Origin: Desulfovibrionales bacterium
Lineage (GTDB): Bacteria; Desulfobacterota; Desulfovibrionia; Desulfovibrionales; Desulfovibrionaceae
Reading direction: 5' to 3'
Assembly: GCA_030156255.1 (NCBI GenBank)
Contig: JASGMV010000038.1
Span: forward strand, 1-40,255
DNA length: 40,255 bases
Shown here: piece after piece, positions 22,856 through 31,727 of the stretch
Numbering within the stretch: position 1 is the first letter of the stretch
Layout of the letters: the number at the start of each line of letters is the position of its first letter
The notes under the pieces: generated by a model
The model's database searches: none
Told to the model about the DNA's origin: nothing
The model's input: the letters and a program-made list of their open reading frames with translations, nothing else
Made by a program: the position numbers and the translations under genes

Positions 22856-23857
22856 ATGTCTTTGAGAACCTCCGCCCGGAAAGCACTGGTTGGGTTCGCA
22901 GCCTGCCTGATTCTTCTTGCGGGTGCGGTCGGGACCGCCACGGGCCTCTGGAATCCGGAATGGAGGCTCGTTGTGCGCAGCGCCGCTTGCGTCAAGGGCG
23001 ACGTGGTTCGGCTCGGCGACGTGGCCGTGGTCCACGGAGAGATGGACCCGGACGAGTGGAGCAAGCTGTCCGAAGCGGTCCTGTGGCAGGCGCCAGGGCG
23101 CGGAGAAAAGCCCCAGGTGGTGGACCGGAACAACCTCAAGCGGTTGTTCATCCGCATCCTGGGCGATGTGGGTTATTTTTGCGTGTATCCGGACCGGCTG
23201 ACCATTCAGCGCGGGGGCGACGTCGTGGACCAGATCGGCCTGCGCAAGCTCATTGTCGATTATCTGACGCCGCGGATTCAGGCGTTGCAGGAGTTCCGGG
23301 GCGACGTGGAGCTGACCGAGTTCAGCATGCCGGAGTACGTGTTTCTCGACGACCGGTTCGACAAGGTGGAGATCGATACGGCGGGCCGCATCAAGCCCGG
23401 CCGGGTGCCTTTGCGCATCAACGTGGTCAATCCGAACGGGGACAAGCTCCGGCAGGTGACGGCCAGCGTTTTCGTCAACGTCTACAGGCCGACGCCGGTG
23501 GCCGTGCGCCCCCTGAACCGCGGGGACCAGCTGACGCCGGACCTCGTGACCTACAAGCGCAAGAACCTGGCCTATCTGGCCGACTCCGTGTGGGACGGCA
23601 AAGGCGGGCCGTGGCGTCTGACCCGGTCGATCGGGACGTCGCAAGTGATCTATGCGTCGAGCATCGAGTCCAAGCCGAAGATCTCGTCCGGCGACAAGAT
23701 CCTTTTGAAGTACCTTGGCAAGCATATTCAGTTGAGCGTACCGGCCAAAGCGCTGGCCGACGGGCGCATCGGGGACGTCATTTCCGTGCAGAACCTGCAA
23801 AGCAACCGGGAGGTTCTGGCGCGTGTCCAGGACTCCGAGACCGTGGTCACCCCGTAG
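22856..23857 (+). CDS. flgA: Flagellar P-ring assembly chaperone FlgA
   Basis: 333 residues, longer than the roughly 220 of enterobacterial FlgA. An N-terminal hydrophobic segment (residues 9-29, AALVGFAACL-type) acts as signal or anchor for the periplasm. The C-terminal two-thirds hold the SAF domain (about 210-270, VRPLNRGDQLTPDLV) and the ChapFlgA end, KHIQLSVPAKALADGRIGDVISVQNLQSNR. It helps FlgI assemble into the P ring. The extra N-terminal domain (about 35-130) is of the kind found in longer FlgA proteins. It lies 16 bases after flgG. Confidence 0.9.
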   Translation: MSLRTSARKALVGFAACLILLAGAVGTATGLWNPEWRLVVRSAACVKGDVVRLGDVAVVHGEMDPDEWSKLSEAVLWQAPGRGEKPQVVDRNNLKRLFIRILGDVGYFCVYPDRLTIQRGGDVVDQIGLRKLIVDYLTPRIQALQEFRGDVELTEFSMPEYVFLDDRFDKVEIDTAGRIKPGRVPLRINVVNPNGDKLRQVTASVFVNVYRPTPVAVRPLNRGDQLTPDLVTYKRKNLAYLADSVWDGKGGPWRLTRSIGTSQVIYASSIESKPKISSGDKILLKYLGKHIQLSVPAKALADGRIGDVISVQNLQSNREVLARVQDSETVVTP

Positions 23858-23879
23858 GGCCTGAAGCAAGGAGAGCGTC

Positions 23880-24584
23880 ATGAGAACCTTAACAATCATT
23901 TTTCTGGCCCTGGTTTCCGCGTTGGCCGCGACGTGCTGCATGCCACCGTCCCAGGCCCAGACGCCCACCCCCATCATGTCGCCGCCGCCTCCCACGGCGC
24001 CGGACCCCATGGAGAATCCCGGCTCCTTGTACAGCCCCGCCCAGGCCGACTACCTGTATGCGGACAACCGGGCCCGCCGGGTGGGCGACATCGTGCTGGT
24101 CAACGTTTCCGAGGTCACGAACGGCGAGCATAAGGCCAACACCAAGGCCGAACGCAATACGGAGACCAACTTCGGAGTGAACGCTTATGGGGTCAACGGG
24201 GTGCTTGGCGGCGTGTTCAACTCTTTCGGCCTGAATAAGCTGGCCGGCACGTCCATCGACTCCGGCGCCAAGAACAACTTCAAGAGCACGGCTGAGACCA
24301 AGCGCGAGTCCACCTTGACCGCCGCGGTGGCCGTGCGCATCGTCAAGGTGCTGCCGGGCGACGTCTTCCAGGTGGAGGGCGCCCGGGAAGTGCGCATCAA
24401 CGATGAAACGGAAATTCTGGTGGTGCGCGGGCTGCTTCGCAAGCGCGACATCGGGCCGGACAACACCGTGGACTCCGGCTATCTGGCCAACGCGCGCATC
24501 GAAGTCTACGGGCAGGGCATTCTGGCCGACAAGCAGAAGCCCGGCTGGCTGTCCCGCATCCTGGACAATATGTGGCCTTTCTAA
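23880..24584 (+). CDS. flgH: Flagellar L-ring protein FlgH
   Basis: 234 residues. It has a signal peptide (about 1-19, TIIFLALVSALAA), then a Pro-rich stretch and the FlgH core: GSLYSPAQADYLYADNRARRVGDIVLVNV and the closing NARIEVYGQGILADKQKPGWLSRILD. It forms the outer-membrane ring around the rod. FlgH is normally a lipoprotein; here Cys19 and Cys20 follow LAAT, a poor lipobox because Thr or Cys is at the -1 site, so lipidation is uncertain. It lies 22 bases after flgA. Confidence 0.94.
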   Translation: MRTLTIIFLALVSALAATCCMPPSQAQTPTPIMSPPPPTAPDPMENPGSLYSPAQADYLYADNRARRVGDIVLVNVSEVTNGEHKANTKAERNTETNFGVNAYGVNGVLGGVFNSFGLNKLAGTSIDSGAKNNFKSTAETKRESTLTAAVAVRIVKVLPGDVFQVEGAREVRINDETEILVVRGLLRKRDIGPDNTVDSGYLANARIEVYGQGILADKQKPGWLSRILDNMWPF

Positions 24585-24648
24585 ACCTGATGGGAGCCTG
24601 GCGGCCCGCAAAGCTTGATCGCATGAGAACACCACGGAGTTGAACGCC

Positions 24649-25794
24649 ATGACCGCAACCGTAAACAACACACGGACCAGCTTGAGGAGGCTTGCAGGCC
24701 TTTTCGCCGCGCTGGCGCTGATCCTGCCTTTGCAGCTCGCCGCGCCGGACGGCGCCTCGGCCGCCCGCCTCAAGGACATCGCCTCCTTCAGCGGACTGCG
24801 CACCAACGGACTGGTGGGCTATGGACTGGTGGTCGGCCTGTCCGGGACCGGGGACAAGACGAACCCGGTCTACACCACCCAGGCCATGGAAAACATGCTG
24901 GAGAACATGGGCGTTCGCGTGGACAAGAGCGAACTCAAGCCCAAGAACGTGGCCGCGGTCATGGTCACGGCCAAGATGCCGGTGACCAGCCGTCCCGGCT
25001 CCAGGCTGGACGTGACGGTTTCAAGCATCGGCGACGCAACGAGTCTGCTTGGCGGCGTGTTGCTGCTCACTCCCATGAAGGGCGTGGACGGCTCCGTGTA
25101 CGCCCTGGCGCAGGGCTCCCTGACCGTGGGCGGTTTTTCCGAGGGCGGGCAGGCGGCCACCGTATCCAAGAACGTCGTCACCGTGGGCATCGTCCCCAAC
25201 GGCGCCTCGGTGGAGCGGGCGGTGCCCTTCCAGTACAACCAGCAGGATAGGCTTTTGGTCAATATGGACATGGCCGACTTCGGAACGGCCATGCAGGTCG
25301 TGAACCGTCTGAACTCGGTCATCGGCGGCTCGTACGCCAAGGCCTTGGACGCCTCCACCATCGAAATCGACGTGCCGGACCGGTTCATGGGCAATCTGGT
25401 GCCGCTCATGGCCTCCCTGGAGAACGTCGAGATCGATCCGGACGCGCCCGCCAAGGTGGTGGTGGACGAGAAGACCGGCACCGTGGTGGTCGGCCAGAAC
25501 GTGCGGCTGTCCAAGGTGGCCGTGGCCCACGGCAACCTCCAGGTGGTCGTCGCCGAAACCGCCGACGTCAGCCAGCCGGCGCCCTTCGCCCAGGTGGGCG
25601 AGACCGTGGCCACGCCGCAGACCGACATCAACGTCCTCGAGGAGAACCGCCGCCTGATGCTCATGGAGGGCGCGACCCTGCAGGAGCTGGTTGACGGACT
25701 CAACTCCATCGGCGCCACGCCGCGCGACCTCATCTCCATTCTGAGAACCCTCAAGGCCGCAGGCGCTTTGCACGCGGAACTGGAGGTCATCTAA
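24649..25794 (+). CDS. flgI: Flagellar P-ring protein FlgI
   Basis: 381 residues. A Sec signal peptide (about 15-40, ending ASA) leads to the mature N-terminus [26 protein letters not shown], the conserved FlgI beginning. It ends in the typical [40 protein letters not shown] region (given here in part from 25670 on). The ATG at 24649 is chosen over an upstream TTG at 24640; CGGAG is nine bases away. It forms the P ring in the periplasm. Confidence 0.96.
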   Translation: MTATVNNTRTSLRRLAGLFAALALILPLQLAAPDGASAARLKDIASFSGLRTNGLVGYGLVVGLSGTGDKTNPVYTTQAMENMLENMGVRVDKSELKPKNVAAVMVTAKMPVTSRPGSRLDVTVSSIGDATSLLGGVLLLTPMKGVDGSVYALAQGSLTVGGFSEGGQAATVSKNVVTVGIVPNGASVERAVPFQYNQQDRLLVNMDMADFGTAMQVVNRLNSVIGGSYAKALDASTIEIDVPDRFMGNLVPLMASLENVEIDPDAPAKVVVDEKTGTVVVGQNVRLSKVAVAHGNLQVVVAETADVSQPAPFAQVGETVATPQTDINVLEENRRLMLMEGATLQELVDGLNSIGATPRDLISILRTLKAAGALHAELEVI

Positions 25795-26430
25795 ATGTTG
25801 GAAACGGGATTAGACGCACAGGTCGCGGCCCAGTCCGCCCAGCAGGACGATCTGATTCGATTCAAGATGCAGATGGACGGCCTCAAGCATCGCTTGGGCG
25901 TCGGCCGGAACAAGGAAAAAGAGCTGAAGGACGCCTGCGTCAAGTTCGAAGCGGTGTTCATCAACCAATTGTGGAGCGAGATGCGCAAGACCGTTCCCAA
26001 GGAAGGGTTTCTTCACAGCAAGATGGAGGACCAGTACCTGTCCATGTTCGACCAGCAGTTCTCGGAGCATCTGGCCGAGAACGGGGGGATCGGCTTGGCG
26101 GACATCTTGATGGATCAGTTGAAGAACCAGGTGGAGAACGCCGCCAACAGGACGCTTGGCGCGGACGATGAGAACCAGGCCGACGCGCAGCAAAGCGAAT
26201 TGAAGGAGTTGGCCCGGAATCAGTCCGGCGACGCCGCCGAGGTCTGGGAGCGGACGCGGGAGGAGGCGGACCCGGAAAAGGCCGACGCTGAAATCATGCA
26301 GCAGGTCGAGGAACTGGCCGAGCGCATCGTGCGCGAGGGAACGACCTCTGCTGCATCCTCGCGCCGCCAGGCCGTCCAAGGCTACACCCGGACCGAAGAG
26401 CTTGGCCGGCAAATTGCAAGAAACCGGTAG
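25795..26430 (+). CDS. flgJ: Rod-binding protein, FlgJ N-terminal type (no muramidase domain)
   Basis: 211 residues. The rod-binding domain is at about 42-110: LKDACVKFEAVFINQLWSEMRKTVP and the later DQQFSEHLAENGGIGLADILMDQL. The rest is a Glu/Gln-rich, probably coiled or disordered tail. The C-terminal glucosaminidase half of enterobacterial FlgJ is absent, so another enzyme must open peptidoglycan for the rod. The ATG follows the flgI stop with no gap; GGAGGT inside flgI serves as its ribosome-binding site, meaning tight coupling. Confidence 0.88.
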   Translation: MLETGLDAQVAAQSAQQDDLIRFKMQMDGLKHRLGVGRNKEKELKDACVKFEAVFINQLWSEMRKTVPKEGFLHSKMEDQYLSMFDQQFSEHLAENGGIGLADILMDQLKNQVENAANRTLGADDENQADAQQSELKELARNQSGDAAEVWERTREEADPEKADAEIMQQVEELAERIVREGTTSAASSRRQAVQGYTRTEELGRQIARNR

Positions 26431-26459
26431 AAAACCTCGGATTGGAGAGAGGAAAATTA

Positions 26460-26483
26460 ATGGAGTTACGTGTTACTCGTTGA
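26460..26483 (+). other. Seven-codon mini-ORF upstream of flgN
   Basis: ATG GAG TTA CGT GTT ACT CGT TGA follows GGAGAGAGGAAAATTA, a better ribosome-binding site than that of flgN itself. Its stop is one base before an in-frame flgN ATG (26485). It may be a leader peptide that feeds ribosomes to flgN, or a remnant of an older start. Confidence 0.35.
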
Positions 26484-26529
26484 AATGGCGGATAAAAAGC
26501 TTCAAGCCTCCTCAAAGAGGGCGACAACC

Positions 26530-27006
26530 ATGATACGCTTTATCAAGGAAAATCTTGCCAGGCAGGTGAAGGGATTCAAGCTTCTGCAGCTTTTGCTGGA
26601 AGAAGAATTTTCCCGGCTCACCCAACGCGATCCGCAGGGCGTGTCCCGCATCGAGATGCCCATTCAGGAATTGCTGCGGCAGATCGGCGCCGAGCGAATT
26701 TCGCTCAAAAGCCTGCTCGCCGGCGCTTACCCCGAGACCCGGCTTCGGGATTTCCCCGCAGCTCTGGGCGGAGACGAGGGGCTGGCCGCCGGCGAAACGC
26801 TGCAAGCCATTAAGAAGGCGGAGCAGCAGTGCGCCCGCCAGGCCGCCAAGAATCAGCGCCTGGCCGCGGCTCTGTCCAAGCAAAGCCAGAGCTTGCTCGA
26901 ATTTCTGCACAACAGCGTGCGGCCCAAGAATAACGACGCCTACTCGGCGAAGGGCTGCTACGCAAAGGCTCCATCCCGTCCCTCGCTGTTGAGCGGGAGG
27001 CTGTAA
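26530..27006 (+). CDS. flgN: Flagellar export chaperone FlgN
   Basis: 158 residues, mainly helical, beginning MIRFIKENLARQVKGFKLLQLLLEEEFS and continuing through IEMPIQELLRQIGAERISLK, the FlgN-type helical bundle. It keeps FlgK and FlgL soluble for export, and the placement just before flgK supports this. The start at 26530 has GAGGG eight bases upstream; 26485 (15 codons earlier) is an alternative coupled to the mini-ORF. Its TAA overlaps the flgK ATG (TAATG), so FlgK synthesis is coupled to its chaperone. Confidence 0.85.
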   Translation: MIRFIKENLARQVKGFKLLQLLLEEEFSRLTQRDPQGVSRIEMPIQELLRQIGAERISLKSLLAGAYPETRLRDFPAALGGDEGLAAGETLQAIKKAEQQCARQAAKNQRLAAALSKQSQSLLEFLHNSVRPKNNDAYSAKGCYAKAPSRPSLLSGRL

Positions 27007-29114
27007 TGTCCGGGCTGTACAACATCTTGAACATTGGCAAGAACGCCGCCTCGGTCTACCAGACGGCGCTCGAGGTGACCAGTAACAACATCGCCAATGT
27101 CAATACCGAGGGGTACAGCCGCCAAACTCTGGTCATCGACGAGTCGCTCACCGTCAATACCGCGTCGGGAACCCTCGGCACCGGCGTCACCGCTACGAAC
27201 GTCCTGCGATACTTCGATAAATTTATCGAATCAAGCTATGTGAGCTCCGCCAGCCTGAGCCAGCGCTGGGAAACCTTTCACGACAACCTGAGCACGGTGG
27301 AGGCCATGTTCAACGAGTCCAACGGGGCCGGCATTTCCTCCTCCATCAGCGACTTCTTTTCGGCTTGGCAGATCCTTTCGCAGCAGGCCGAGGACTATCC
27401 TTCGCGGATCAGCCTGCTTTCCGACTCCGAGACGCTGGTCAACTCCATCCAGCAGTTGTACGACGACCTCGAAGACATGCAGGCGCAGATGAACGACTAC
27501 ATCGGCCAGGATGTGGATCAGGCGAACCTGCTGATGGAGCAGATCTCGGAGCTTAACAAGCGGATCGACTCCGCGGAAAGCTCGGGCAACACCCCGAACA
27601 CGTTGTACGACGACCGCACCCAGCTTGTGCGCGAGTTGGCGGATATTATCGACATCAACATCATCGACAACGGCGGGGGCGACTACATTCTCACCACGAC
27701 CTCCGGCTACACCCTGGTCGAGGGTTCCGAGTCCTACAAACTGGCCTTTGAATCGGCCCAGAGCTTCAACAACCTCACCAGGGCGTCGACCTTCGAGGGG
27801 GCCGTCTATTTCGAGGGATCGGCCGATTACGAGTACACCCTTGAAATCACGCAGCCCGGCAGCGCGAGCAACGGCTCCGCCAAGTTCAAGGTTTCCCTGG
27901 ACGGCGGGCAGACTTGGCTGAAGGACGAGGACGGCAACGTCCTCGAGTACGAGTGCAATTCCGGCGGGGGCAAGGTCCAGGTCGGCGACCTGAACATTTG
28001 GTTCGGGTCCGAAGACTCCTTCGACGAGGGCTCCTCCGGGAACTTGGTTAAAGGCGACAAATTCACCATCGTCCCGAAAAGCGGGCTTTACTGGTACTCC
28101 ACGACGTCCAGCAAGGTGAACATTACACCCCAGACTTACGTGGACGGCTCGGACAACACCAGGCGCGCCACGGGCGGAACTTTGGCCGCCTATTTCGGCG
28201 TGCGCGACGACGCCATCGGGTCCTACAAGGAGAAGCTGGACGCCTTCGCGAATGAACTGGTCTGGCAGATCAACCTCCTGCACAGCCAGGGGGCGGGAGA
28301 AGCCGCTCACACGTATACCTTGGGAACTTACAGCGTGGCCAGCATCTCGACGGCGTTGAGCGATCCTTCTTCCGGTTTGAGCTACGGAAGCCAGCTCAGC
28401 TCCGGCAGCTCCATCCTCTACGTGTACGATGCCGACACCGGGGAGCTTGTGTCGGGGGCGGCGTTGAACTTCGCGAGCACGGGGTTTTCCGGCTTCAATC
28501 CTGCGACCGATTCCCTCGAAGACGTGGCCGCGGCCATCAACAACACTTTTTCGGGAATGTTGACCGCCTCCATCGTCAACAAGCAACTGCAGATCACGGC
28601 CGAGGACGGCTACGAGTTCCAGTACGGGGCGGACACCGCGGGACTTTTCGCGGCCTTGGGCCTCAATACGTTTTTCATGGGGGATTCCGCCTCCAACATC
28701 GACCTCAACTCCACGGTGACGGTGAATTCCGATTTCATTTGCGCCGGGCAAGTGGACGCTTCCGGCGACAGCGGCTCCGGCGACAACAACACGGCCCTCG
28801 CCATCGCCGACCTCGCGGACTACGAGGTGACGATCACCACGGGCCGCGGCGGAACGTCGACCCATACGCTGGCCGAGTACTACAACAGCATCGTTACCGA
28901 CGTCGGCTCGGACGTCTCCACGGCCGAATACAACTATCAGTACCAGGAAACGCTGGCCGCCGCCCTTGAAGAGCAACAATCGGAATTGACCGGCGTCAAC
29001 CTTGACGAAGAGCTGACCAACCTCATCAAGTTCCAGCATTCGTACACGGCGGCGGCGAAGTTGATCGCTGTGGCCGACGAACTGTTCGACACGGTGATAG
29101 GTCTGGTGCGCTAA
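27006..29114 (+). CDS. flgK: Flagellar hook-associated protein 1 FlgK
   Basis: 702 residues against about 550 in E. coli. The conserved D0/D1 ends are present: NIGKNAASVYQTALEVTSNNIANVNTEGYSRQ at the start and LTNLIKFQHSYTAAAKLIAVADELFDTVIGLVR (last part) at the end. The excess is in the central surface domains, including a Gly/Ser/Asp-rich beta module at about residues 262-360 with SLDGGQTW, which resembles two modules in FlgL next door. It joins hook to filament. Translation overlaps flgN. Confidence 0.95.
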   Translation: MSGLYNILNIGKNAASVYQTALEVTSNNIANVNTEGYSRQTLVIDESLTVNTASGTLGTGVTATNVLRYFDKFIESSYVSSASLSQRWETFHDNLSTVEAMFNESNGAGISSSISDFFSAWQILSQQAEDYPSRISLLSDSETLVNSIQQLYDDLEDMQAQMNDYIGQDVDQANLLMEQISELNKRIDSAESSGNTPNTLYDDRTQLVRELADIIDINIIDNGGGDYILTTTSGYTLVEGSESYKLAFESAQSFNNLTRASTFEGAVYFEGSADYEYTLEITQPGSASNGSAKFKVSLDGGQTWLKDEDGNVLEYECNSGGGKVQVGDLNIWFGSEDSFDEGSSGNLVKGDKFTIVPKSGLYWYSTTSSKVNITPQTYVDGSDNTRRATGGTLAAYFGVRDDAIGSYKEKLDAFANELVWQINLLHSQGAGEAAHTYTLGTYSVASISTALSDPSSGLSYGSQLSSGSSILYVYDADTGELVSGAALNFASTGFSGFNPATDSLEDVAAAINNTFSGMLTASIVNKQLQITAEDGYEFQYGADTAGLFAALGLNTFFMGDSASNIDLNSTVTVNSDFICAGQVDASGDSGSGDNNTALAIADLADYEVTITTGRGGTSTHTLAEYYNSIVTDVGSDVSTAEYNYQYQETLAAALEEQQSELTGVNLDEELTNLIKFQHSYTAAAKLIAVADELFDTVIGLVR

Positions 29115-29127
29115 AGAGAGGGTCGTC

Positions 29128-30702
29128 ATGCGCGTTACGTTCCAACAGATGTACTCCAGCTTCTATTCGAACATGAATAGCGCGTTGTCGGATCTCGTGA
29201 ATCTGAACCTCCAGGCTCAGACCCAGAAGAAGATCAATAATCCGTCCGACGACCCGGTGGGGATGGCGCACATTCTTTCCTATCGGGACGAACTCGGCGC
29301 CATTGACCAGTACCAGGACAACATTTCCACGGCCACCGCTTGGCTGGGTCTGTCGGACGACACGTTGGGCTCCGTCTCGGACCTGATCTCCAGCATCAAG
29401 GAGCTGGCCAATCAGGCCGCCACGGGCACGCTCGATGCCGACAACCGCGCGGAGATCGCCTCGCAGGTCCGGGAGCTTTATGCGGAGCTGATCGCGCTGT
29501 CCAACACGGAGTACGACGGCAAGTCCATCTACGCGGGCCAGCAGACCGACGGCAACGCCTATGAGGAAACCCTCTGGTTGACCACCAACGACGAGGATTT
29601 GGCCTCGGATTGGAGCTTCTCCATCAACGGGGATTCGGACTCCACCATTCTGATTCAGTTTCTCTCCAACGGCGGGGCCACCACCGGGACGTTCGGTACG
29701 GACGAGATCCGGTACCGCTACAGCACGGACGGCGGCGAAACCTTCAAGGAAGGCGTGACGCCCGCCGGTTCGACCACCATCAGTCTCGACGGCGTGGAGG
29801 TCGAGATGTCCGCTGGCTCCACGGTTACGGCCACCGCCGAGGACGACACGAACGACTCCAGCGGCACCTGGGTATGGGTGCGGCCCACGGTCAAGTACCT
29901 GGGGGATTACGACGGGTACAACGAGGTGGCGGCCATCGGCCAGACGGCTCAGGCGCTCGACGCCAACGCCCTCGGCTCGTTCGACAGCAACGTTTACGTA
30001 CGCATCGACAACACCACCTCCACCGCGGGGGCGGTGGAGTATTCTTATAGCGTGGACGGCGGCCTCACCTGGGTTTCGGGCAACGTGTCGTCCAACGCCA
30101 ACGCCTCCAACGTCGGCCTCAGCATTCCGGGCGGCATGCTTTACCTGTCCAACGCAGGGGCTCCCGGCGCCATCTCCTCAGGCGACCAGTTTATCGTCCA
30201 ACCCGCAGACTCGGACATCAAGCTGCAAATTTCCGACGAATCCCTTATAACCATCAATGATATCGGGCTGGACATCTTCGGTGGAGTATACACGGACGCG
30301 CAGACCGGCGAGACGACGGTGGCGTTCGGTTCGAGCAGCGAACTGTGCACCAGCGAATCCAGCATCGCCTCGGAGAACCTGTTCGAAGCCGTAGGCAATC
30401 TGATCGCCTTTCTGGAAACGAACAATGAGGACGGTATTGGGCAGTGCATTGACGCGCTGGACGATGCTCAAAACCAGATGCTGGGCGTTGCGGCCAGCGT
30501 GGGAGGGCGCGAGAACCGCCTGACGATTACCGGTTCGGTGCTGGAGACGGTGAGCCTTGACGTGGACGCGCGATTGTCCGACGTCGAGGACGTGGACGTG
30601 GCAGAACTCATGACGGACCTGACCCAGCAGCAACTCGTGTACCAGGCCGTGCTCAAGTCCTCCTCGCTCATCATGAACCTTAGCCTGCTGTCGTACGTGT
30701 AG
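29128..30702 (+). CDS. flgL: Flagellar hook-associated protein 3 FlgL
   Basis: 524 residues against about 317 in E. coli. The flagellin-like N-terminus (INNPSDDPVGMAHILSYRDEL, then DNISTATAWLGLSDDTLGSVSDLI) and C-terminus (DVDVAELMTDLTQQQLVYQAVLKSS) are intact. About 300 residues between them form beta-rich, Thr/Ser/Gly-rich insertions with two similar modules: one with YSTDGGETF (about 165-255) and one with YSVDGGLTW (about 289-362). It caps the hook-filament junction together with FlgK. AGAGAGGG lies upstream of the ATG, 13 bases after flgK. Confidence 0.94.
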   Translation: MRVTFQQMYSSFYSNMNSALSDLVNLNLQAQTQKKINNPSDDPVGMAHILSYRDELGAIDQYQDNISTATAWLGLSDDTLGSVSDLISSIKELANQAATGTLDADNRAEIASQVRELYAELIALSNTEYDGKSIYAGQQTDGNAYEETLWLTTNDEDLASDWSFSINGDSDSTILIQFLSNGGATTGTFGTDEIRYRYSTDGGETFKEGVTPAGSTTISLDGVEVEMSAGSTVTATAEDDTNDSSGTWVWVRPTVKYLGDYDGYNEVAAIGQTAQALDANALGSFDSNVYVRIDNTTSTAGAVEYSYSVDGGLTWVSGNVSSNANASNVGLSIPGGMLYLSNAGAPGAISSGDQFIVQPADSDIKLQISDESLITINDIGLDIFGGVYTDAQTGETTVAFGSSSELCTSESSIASENLFEAVGNLIAFLETNNEDGIGQCIDALDDAQNQMLGVAASVGGRENRLTITGSVLETVSLDVDARLSDVEDVDVAELMTDLTQQQLVYQAVLKSSSLIMNLSLLSYV

Positions 30703-30737
30703 CAGGCCGCCCCAAAACGGCGGTCTGCTTCGTCAGC

Positions 30738-30793
30738 GAAAAAATCCAGACCGCTTCCGTATGCGCCATACACTGCGCGCCCTGGATTTTTTC
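30738..30793 (+). terminator. Inverted repeat after flgL, terminator candidate
   Basis: GAAAAAATCCAG (30738-30749) and CTGGATTTTTTC (30782-30793) are perfect 12-bp complements. The 32-base loop contains a second small stem (GTATG-CGC-CATAC). The T6 in the right arm could act as U-tract. It is 36 bases past the flgL stop, after a short CCGCC/GGCGG stem. Confidence 0.5.
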
Positions 30794-30815
30794 ATTTCCT
30801 CGTAGCGCATCATTT

Positions 30816-30834
30816 TTGAACGGCCTGCGTTCAA
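30816..30834. repeat. Short perfect inverted repeat
   Basis: TTGAACG-GCCTG-CGTTCAA, 7-bp arms with a 5-base centre, between the flgL terminator candidate and csrA. It could be a protein-binding site; nothing links it to a regulator. Confidence 0.4.
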
Positions 30835-31040
30835 TACGCTTCCTCTCCACGAAAAGGCGGCCGGGCGTGGCAATCCGGCGAAGGCTCTTCGGCGTTTTAT
30901 TGCCGGAAAGCTTGAACCGTCTCCCGCATTGAGGCGACGCCCGCGCAGGAGCCGGAGCGCGGATCCTTCGTTGCCATGGACTCGGTTCTCGGGTAGAGCT
31001 GTCCTGGCGGCGCATGCGTATTTTCGGCGACGCCAACCAC

Positions 31041-31055
31041 GGAGACGACTTCGGA
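31041..31055 (+). promoter_or_regulatory. Two GGA motifs in the csrA leader, possible CsrA self-binding site
   Basis: GGA at 31041-31043 and 31053-31055, the second seven bases before the csrA ATG where the ribosome-binding site should be. CsrA binds GGA pairs to block translation, so autoregulation is plausible. No other strong ribosome-binding site is present. Confidence 0.35.
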
Positions 31056-31062
31056 TGCGAGT

Positions 31063-31302
31063 ATGCTCATACTGACCAGACGGCCGGGAGAAAGCCTCTA
31101 CGTGGGGGAGGACATCAAGATCAAAGTCCTCTCCGTGCAGGGCAAGCAGATCAAGCTTGGCTTGGAGGTGCCCGAGGATATGACGGTGTACCGCGAAGAG
31201 GTGTACCTGAAGATCAAGGAGCAGAACCAGCAGGCCGCCGAGCTTTCGAGTCAGGACGTGCTTGCGGTGAGCGAACTATGGCGAAGAAAAGAAGACAGTT
31301 GA
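31063..31302 (+). CDS. csrA: Carbon storage/translational regulator CsrA
   Basis: 79 residues beginning [20 protein letters not shown], with the conserved [22 protein letters not shown]. The C-terminal helix and tail are extended, as in the flagellar-type CsrA of FliW-containing bacteria, where the extension contacts FliW. It represses translation by binding GGA motifs; in such bacteria the main target is flagellin mRNA, outside this window. Its 3' end overlaps fliW by 25 bases. Confidence 0.96.
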   Translation: MLILTRRPGESLYVGEDIKIKVLSVQGKQIKLGLEVPEDMTVYREEVYLKIKEQNQQAAELSSQDVLAVSELWRRKEDS

Positions 31303-31727
31303 TCCAGACGAGGCTCGGGGAGCGCGAGATCGATCTTGATTCCGTGGTGTTTTTCCCCCGCGGCCTCATCGGCTTCGATCACTTCCGGCGATTCGTTCTG
31401 CTGCCGGTGCGCGAGGACTCCCCGATGCTGGTGCTCCAGAGCCTGGAGGACCCCAAGGTCGGCCTGGTGGTGGCCGACCCTTATGCGTACATGAAGGAGT
31501 ACGAGATCAAGCTCGGACAGGCCGAGAAAAAGCTTTTGCGCATCGCCAACATCCGGCAACTGGCCGTCCTGGTCACCGTGTCCATCCCTCCGGGCCGTCC
31601 GCAGGATATGCAGCTCAACCTGGCCGGGCCCATCGTCATCAACAAGGACGAGCGTCTGGGCCTGCAGGTTCCCCAGATCGACGGCGATTTTCCCCCCCGT
31701 TTCCGGCCTGCGGCCAAGCAATCCTGA
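31278..31727 (+). CDS. fliW: Flagellar assembly factor FliW (CsrA antagonist)
   Basis: 149 residues with the FliW pattern: [18 protein letters not shown], then [24 protein letters not shown] and [18 protein letters not shown]. It binds either CsrA or free flagellin, so flagellin build-up releases CsrA to shut off flagellin translation. The start is the ATG at 31278 inside csrA; the ribosome-binding site (GGTGAG) is weak, so production is probably coupled to csrA, which keeps the two in proportion. Confidence 0.94.
   Translation: MAKKRRQLIQTRLGEREIDLDSVVFFPRGLIGFDHFRRFVLLPVREDSPMLVLQSLEDPKVGLVVADPYAYMKEYEIKLGQAEKKLLRIANIRQLAVLVTVSIPPGRPQDMQLNLAGPIVINKDERLGLQVPQIDGDFPPRFRPAAKQS

Larger units (their letters stand above)
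30703..31062. other. Spacer between flgL and csrA
   Basis: 360 bases without a gene. It holds the inverted repeats at 30738-30793 and 30816-30834, a weak GG-N10-GC sigma-54-like match at 30961-30974, and two GGA motifs close to the csrA start. The weak sigma-54-like match is the only promoter candidate noticed for csrA-fliW. Confidence 0.5.

Noticed and set aside
30958-30976. Sigma-54 promoter for csrA (GG-N10-GC with TTGCC)
   Set aside because: Spacing is right, but the -24 half matches only GG; in GC-rich DNA this arises by chance.
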